DNA of 64,000 bases from Aricia agestis. Its lineage: Eukaryota; Arthropoda; Insecta; Lepidoptera; Lycaenidae. The position numbers and the translations under genes are program-made. The notes below the pieces were generated by a model, which saw only the letters and a list, made by a program, of their open reading frames with translations, was not told where the DNA came from and made no database searches. Below, in pieces: positions 58,641 to 64,000 of this stretch (position 1 is the stretch's first letter; each line of letters opens with the position of its first letter). Location: contig NC_056406.1 in assembly GCF_905147365.1 (NCBI RefSeq), positions 5,654,501 through 5,718,500 of the forward strand, given 5' to 3'.

Positions 58641-59639
58641 ACTTTTTGAAGTGCCTCCCTTGTATTATCTTATAATAAACTATTAATTAATAAGGAAGGT
58701 GTATGATGTTCTTTATGTAGCTAGGTCAGTTAGGATTTTCAATTTTGTACAAGTGTTCAATTTAGGCTATAATTTTTTAATAAAAATTAAATACAACAAT
58801 TATTTAATTTTTGATCTTTCAAATTTCGAAATCAGATCCAGCACCATAGCTTTACAATTTTTCACAAATTAAACGGCATCAGCTATGTTGAAAAACTGTC
58901 CCCTATTGTAACTATACTGTAAAAACATCTATTCCCAGGATTTTTTTAAATTGACAATTATTGTAGCACCTCCATCATGGGTATTGCAGACACAATAGAG
59001 TCTCAATTGTTATGCGGCAGTTGGCTTGGGGATTGATGGGTTAATATTGACCTTGTTTTTTGTTCAGGGCATTTCTTTGAGAAATGCATAATAGCTAAAT
59101 ATTACATACAGCATTCTTACTTCATTATGCAATGTGGATGGTCTAGTCTAGTCAAGAGTAAAGACTACTCTATGGGAAGTCAGTAGCTGTGTTAATAATT
59201 TATTAGCCAGCCATAACAATTGAAAATCTATTGTCTGCGATACCCACGATGGAGGTGCTACAAGTTTGTTTCTTGCACTAATCCCCAATCCTACTGGATT
59301 GAATTTTTTATGTAATTTAAGACATATGTAGAGTAGACCATGGGGAAGGACAAATGCTACTTTTTGCAGGAAATATACAGTTCTGCTAGAATTCCTTGTT
59401 TACGTCGAATGTCTAGTCATAACTCATATGTAACCTACAACATTGATAAAATACAACTCAGTCAATCAACATTATTTATAACATTGTTATAATATAAAGA
59501 AAGGGTTTGTTGATACAAAAAGCTACAAATGTTACCTAGGAATCTAACCAACACTACAAAGACTTATATTATATTTTCATAAAAGCTTTCCCTAAGTCAT
59601 TCACTTTAGACTCAAGCATTACTCGTATTTAAGGTTTTA

Positions 59640-59822
59640 TAGGTCTATCAGAATCTGATGGCAAATTTTGACGGCAGATTTTCAAAAAATATCCTTGATA
59701 TTTGCAAGTTAAACACACAGAATCAGCCGCTATAAGGACAAAAAGGACCAAAATGTTTTATTCCAATTACCCCGGTATTGCTAGAGACAATTTATTTTCT
59801 CACTTTTTGCGATCGATTCTGG
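59640..59822. mobile_element. Uninterrupted relative of the DNA element split at 22441-24272
   Basis: Begins GGTCTATCAGAATCTGATGG and, read in reverse, carries ACCCCGGTATTGCTAGAGAC and AATTTATTTTCTCACTTTTTG, joining the two arms seen separately around the LINE. Confidence 0.82.
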
Positions 59823-60792
59823 AATTTTTGCTGAACATTATCATTAGCACTTTCTTTTTCAAATCCTAAGTTGCAATATGGATAAACAATAATATTCTTG
59901 CACTACGGATGTCAGTACACCCAGAGCTCAGAAGTTTAACGACATGTAGAAAATTATAGAAAAGAAATTTACTGAGTACAGACAGACGACAGTAAATAAT
60001 CGCATCTAAGCAGACTATTTTCGGCCTTAACTCGAAACATTTATAAGATTTTGACTATTGCTATAATATCCTATGATATGAAACTAATACTTCTTTACTC
60101 AAAAAACAAAATAAATCTAAAATATTATCGACATTACTCACCTTTATTGATGAAATTCCTCACGACAAAATTTCACTAATTCGAAAGCCACATTTGTTTA
60201 TGCCGAGTTAAACAATAATATATACCTACGTCACACTAACTTTACACTAATGCAAATAGCACATTTAAAACTATAATACACTATAATAACACAAGAATTT
60301 AATATTAATTTTAGGTACATAAATTCATTATTTTGGTTATGTTACAAACTTACAAAAAGTTTTGAACAAGTTCTTAGTTCACGTCAAAAGTTCACAAGCG
60401 ACGACGCCATCTAGTTGTCGGAACGCGAAACACGAAAGCTCGATCTATTGTTTTGGGAACACATCCATCAGTCAAGAACTCAAGATTCAAAGGACGCAGC
60501 CAGTAAATTCGAATTCCTGATAGGCGATGTGATTTGAATCTTTAAAATTGTGGTTCTTACCTTGTGAAATTAATTTAAGAGAACCCAGGTAGGTAAGTAT
60601 GGATTTAAAATTTTGAGACGTAAGTATATACCTTGGTACAAAAAAAAATATAATACCGGTAGACATAACATACCTACTTTTACAATGGCTTTGGTAAGTA
60701 CCTACTTAAAGTTGACAAAAGTAAATCCCAATCTGTGTGCCGTATAGGTAGAGAGAGATTAACCTTACGCAAGTACCAACTACCAACCTCGT

Positions 60793-60998
60793 GTACTATC
60801 AGAGAAGTTGATTCCTAGGCAGATGGAAAGTGGAGACTGGGGTACCTATGTAGTTTGGTCACACGCTACGTCAAACCCAGCCGAAAGATCACAATTCACA
60901 ATTATTCGTACTTAGCAATTATAACATGATCCGATCAAATGACGTCGCGTTGCGCGTTGCTCTGTAAACTGCCTAGGAATCAATTTCCTCGATGGTAC
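60793..60998. mobile_element. GTAC(T/C)ATC-ended MITE
   Basis: GTACTATCAGAGAAGTTGATT and AATCAATTTCCTCGATGGTAC are inverted; same family as 41935-42102. Confidence 0.85.
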
Positions 60999-61139
60999 AT
61001 TGTACAGTACAAGGACCATTTCGTTAATGTCACAAACAATGGTGTCATTGATAGTGATCGATTGCAATCGCATTGTTTGGCTGATACGACTTGTATGAAT
61101 ATTTTAAAATTTTAAAAAGATGAATTTTTCCCAATTTTT

Positions 61140-61177
61140 GTGGTAAAAAGTGGGCCCCGTGCGAGTTTCTTACGCCG
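61140..61177 (+). mobile_element. Short CR1-like LINE tail fragment abutting the Transib remnant
   Basis: GGCCCCGTGCGAGTTTCTTA and ACGCCG match the 3' UTR of the LINE at 22486-24096 (its bases near 23949-23973). Confidence 0.65.
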
Positions 61178-63050
61178 CGCAGGGATATAAATTTATGTAG
61201 AGTTCTGCAGTCTCTCTACAGAATAAGGAGAATTTAGAAAGGTTGACGCACTCTCCAGATGCTACAGTCTGGAGTATTACATGTAACCTTTCTATTAATT
61301 CCTTGCTTATACCAGTAATACGGGCTGCAGTGTCTGCGTCCCTGAAAAATCTTCGGGCAGTATTGCCATCATTAGTTGTTCCCTCTCCTTGTTTCACCTG
61401 GTCTATTAGTAATCCGCAATCTTCTCTAAATGCTCGCTGAATTTCGAACTTTCTAAGCTTAATTTTTTGTTGATCTTCGCCCCTGCCACTCCATTTTTTA
61501 AAATCCATACGATAGGCTGCATAAGAAAAATGGGACATTATTAATATTGAAAATGAATATTTTGTAAAAGAACAATGACTTGCGGCTGTAAAGTAATTAA
61601 TAGCTAAGGTATGATAAATAAGAATAATTATTGTTACCTATGTGAAGAAGGCACTCCATACACCTTATCCAGCAGTGTAAAGATGATAGTCCGTACTGGT
61701 GAATTTCTTCATTCTTGTGTTTTTGGTCAAGCAGTTCAATATTGTTCATTTCCGATGGCTTTGCTTTGCAAATATCGCAAACGGCTGTCGACGTCTCTGA
61801 TAAATATGACGTTATCTTTCCGTCAATCATCGTCAAAAGTAACTGGTGAGACACTTCAATTTGATTCAGTTTTGATGGCTGAAGCGCTTTTATTTCTTCT
61901 GTTATTCTGTTTTTAATTGACATAACAGTGGACTGGGTTTCTTTCGTAAATTGAAACATTAATGGACGACAGTAAAACGTGGACGATGGTCTTTCGTTTT
62001 CCCAAACAATAGTTCCATCGGATTGTTGTAGCCTAACTGGTACTAGACTGGCCATAAAAATACTGGAGTCTTCAAATTCTTTGTTTACTTTTTGCTTGTA
62101 CACACTTTGACCAGAAGCTCCGTCAAAACCCCATTTACTTACAAGCTCTAAATTTATTGTTGCGTCCAAATCCATGGATATTGCATCCAAGAGTCTTGAT
62201 ACAGTCGAGTAAAGCTTGCAGTTTAATTGAAGCCCCGTCCTCAGTAATACATAAATCTTTTTTATCTGGATAACAATTCAATTTAGCTTGTTGCAATTTG
62301 TAGTACGATGGATATAACTCTGAACCATTTTCACTCGCAGACTCTCTTAACTTTATATATTGCCACTTTGATAACTTTAGCGAAACTAATAAAGCTAGTG
62401 CCTTATCAGGTGAATACGTATCACTCTTAACCTTATCGTTGTTTAAGCATGCCTTGACTTTATTTAAATCTTCTGGATGATTGAGTAAATGGTTCATTAT
62501 TTTTGAAATATCTTCGTTTCCACTATTTTTTAAACTCCTTGTTGATATGGCAGACATTTCTTCCGGAGAAAATGAAAGATTTTTATTTATTTCATCTAAA
62601 CGTCTCCGTTTTTGTCGATCACATAAATCTTCAAAAGGTTTCCTCGGAGTAAACGTAGATGTGGAAGCGTCTGAAGTAGAAAGTGCTGGTGGTAGATTCT
62701 CAGTATTATCATAAACCTCGAGTTCTATTGGTTCAGTATTGATAACATCAAAATTGATTTCTTGGGGCCAATTTATTGACGATTCTAACCAATCGCCATT
62801 TTTTTTAATAAATTTAGCTAATGTTCGGTTGCATTTTTCCCATCTGGCACATATATTAGAACAAAAACGCGTACAGAACTTTCTAAGCACGGCACTATTC
62901 TCTTCAGTCACATTTATTTTCGATTGTAGAAAATCAAATAGTTTTTTACTATCTGACAAACTTTTCAATTGGTCTCTTAATACCATAAATAAATCTATAT
63001 TATTCACAAGACCGTCCATTATACCAAAATAAAGAAAATTAAACACTGTG
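61170..63050 (-). mobile_element. Transib-family (RAG1-related) transposase, decayed
   Basis: Transib transposases are DDE enzymes related to vertebrate RAG1. From an ATG at 63019 the first frame runs to about 62203, where one extra base shifts it. The second frame continues to 61638 with the family blocks KWGFDGASGQSVYKQ (first catalytic Asp), SLVPVRLQ, RPSSTFYCRPL, LLLTMIDGKI (candidate second Asp) and zinc-type CDICKAKPSEMNN. A GT/AG intron (61637-61517, 121 bp) then rejoins the frame as HI|AYRMDFKKW, and NDGNTARRFF and ITGISKELIERLHVILQT follow. The frame ends at TAA (61170) just after AELYINLYP, where the family normally continues further; LINE tail sequence overlaps here. CACAGTG lies at 63050-63044, just upstream of the start. 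It is non-functional as it stands. Confidence 0.9.
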
Positions 63051-63558
63051 AAAATACGATGTATGTAGTAGCACGTTTAAACAATAACTAATTTTGAAAT
63101 ATCAATTACGATCCTTTTATAATTTTCCACACCTAACAAAGATAATTATAACTATTAATGATTGGCTAATGAGGGTATAAGCCCTTATGCAATTACTTAA
63201 GCTCTTTATTTTGAATGTTGTTCGATTCATTATCATTAGGTAAGCGATTGTTAGAAAATACACAATTCAAATTAATTACGAATTCGGCAGCCCGGGCTTC
63301 CAAAAAAAACCAGAAATTATCTAAGAAATTTATTAAACTAACTTATATATTTTCATTTACAATAATTGTTCCGCGATCGATCCTAGACCGGAATGGAATG
63401 ACAATTTTTGATAGAACATGAATAATTACGAAAACGCGGTTATGCTGAAACTGCTGATGTGTTACCTCGAAGGCGATGGCGTTGACCGGGCACGTGCGGC
63501 TGCATCAGCATTCTCCTTTAGGGGTCCGTGCGTAATTCCTCCACCCCCAGAGAAGCAA
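63051..63558. other. Unassigned AT-rich sequence
   Basis: Between the Transib remnant and the envelope-like frame. I see no inverted ends or coding sequence; it might include an LTR, but none can be shown because only one copy would lie in the window. Confidence 0.3.
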
Positions 63559-63873
63559 CTATTTGAGGACTTTGAGCGAGAAAGTTGCTGGCAGAGATTC
63601 TTGATTCTTTACAGGAACTGCGTAGACTGGTTGATCAGCTTGGCTGGTTGGAGTGACACCCTCGTTTAGACCACTGTCCTTTTGTCGACGCAAGCGGCGA
63701 CGTCGGATGATAAGAATAAGGGAAATTGTAACTATACCAAATACTAACGTGTATAGGGGCAACGTTGTATGGTACAGTGAAGAAGATATTTGATTTAGTT
63801 GGACAGGGTTCTGTAGAATTAATTGTTCTTCCAGGTTATGTAGATTCTTCAGGTCGAAAGAATTGAGGGTCAT
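63559..63873 (-). pseudogene. Possible envelope-like C-terminal fragment of an LTR retroelement
   Basis: A 104-residue frame: a leucine-rich amphipathic part with spaced Leu (LKNLHNLEEQL), then a single strongly hydrophobic segment (LYTLVFGIVTISLILII), then a basic stop-transfer cluster RRRRLRRQ and a short cytoplasmic tail. That layout fits the end of an envelope protein of gypsy-like (errantivirus) elements, and upstream in-frame codons extend beyond the first Met. No gag, pol or LTR is visible in the window, so this remains tentative. It could equally be the last exon of an ordinary type I membrane protein. Confidence 0.35.
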
Positions 63874-64000
63874 ATGGGGAATCGATATTTCTAGTTTTTT
63901 TTTTCTAATTTTAAGTAATTATAAGTATTGTTTTACTAGCATAATAATTATTTTGCATGAAATATGCCTAGAATAGTTTAAGGAATTTTAAGAAGTCATT

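Larger units (their letters stand above)
58313..61169. other. Intergenic region with dispersed repeats
   Basis: Contains the repeats listed separately at 58430-58640, 58970-59275, 59640-59822, 60793-60998 and 61140-61175. A minus-strand GTGAGT donor near 60136-60141 after CG-rich sequence (60360-60480) could mark a non-coding first exon of XKR, but nothing else supports it. Confidence 0.4.

Noticed and set aside
61243..63032. + strand ORFs opposite the Transib frames
   Set aside because: Shadows of the transposase reading frames; no family motifs.

Overview
The window is animal nuclear DNA, most probably from a moth or butterfly. It is AT-rich and intron-rich, and it is packed with repeat types typical of lepidopteran genomes: short inverted-repeat (MITE-like) elements, LINE-derived short elements, a tRNA-headed SINE, RTE, CR1-like and Jockey/R1-like LINE pieces, hAT and Transib DNA elements. 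No bacterial signals (operons, ribosome binding sites, CRISPR) are present. Gene models were built by hand: every exon was joined at GT/AG sites with the reading frame kept, and none was checked against transcripts or databases.

Layout. 1-3220: 3' end of an unrecognised + strand gene (eight exons, 269 residues in the window). 3220-8155: intergenic, holding a complete non-autonomous hAT element with an 8-bp target duplication. 8155-21374: Psi (P-element somatic inhibitor; FUBP/KSRP family), minus strand, 14 exons, 730 aa, four KH domains and two Tyr/Trp C-terminal motifs. Its introns hold an internally deleted LINE, an RTE fragment, a SINE and several MITEs. 21375-24700: intergenic, with a CR1-like LINE inserted into an inverted-repeat element. 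24701-46250: Dek, + strand, 16 exons, 605 aa, acidic/basic tracts, SAF/SAP region and DEK_C domain, followed by a 3' UTR of about 2.6 kb. Its introns are full of nested MITEs. 47425-57182: an XK-related (XKR) membrane protein gene, minus strand, 14 exons, 824 aa, with a very long C-terminal tail. 57482-58312: SREK1IP1 (CCHC-knuckle splicing regulator), + strand, 136 aa, head-to-head with the XKR gene across about 300 bp. 58313-61169: intergenic repeats. 61170-63050: a decayed Transib (RAG1-related) transposase, minus strand, with one frameshift and a probable 121-bp intron, cut short at the 3' end where LINE-tail sequence abuts it. 63559-63873: a possible C-terminal piece of an envelope-like membrane protein of an LTR element.

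Psi, Dek and SREK1IP1 are all linked to pre-mRNA splicing or chromatin-coupled RNA processing by what is known of their families; the sequence itself shows no functional coupling beyond proximity. The most notable observations are the Transib copy with an apparent intron, an XKR splice donor that appears to be built from the end of a MITE, two TE-within-TE nestings for which other copies show the uninterrupted arrangement, a graded series of deletion derivatives of one LINE, and several near-perfect hairpins.
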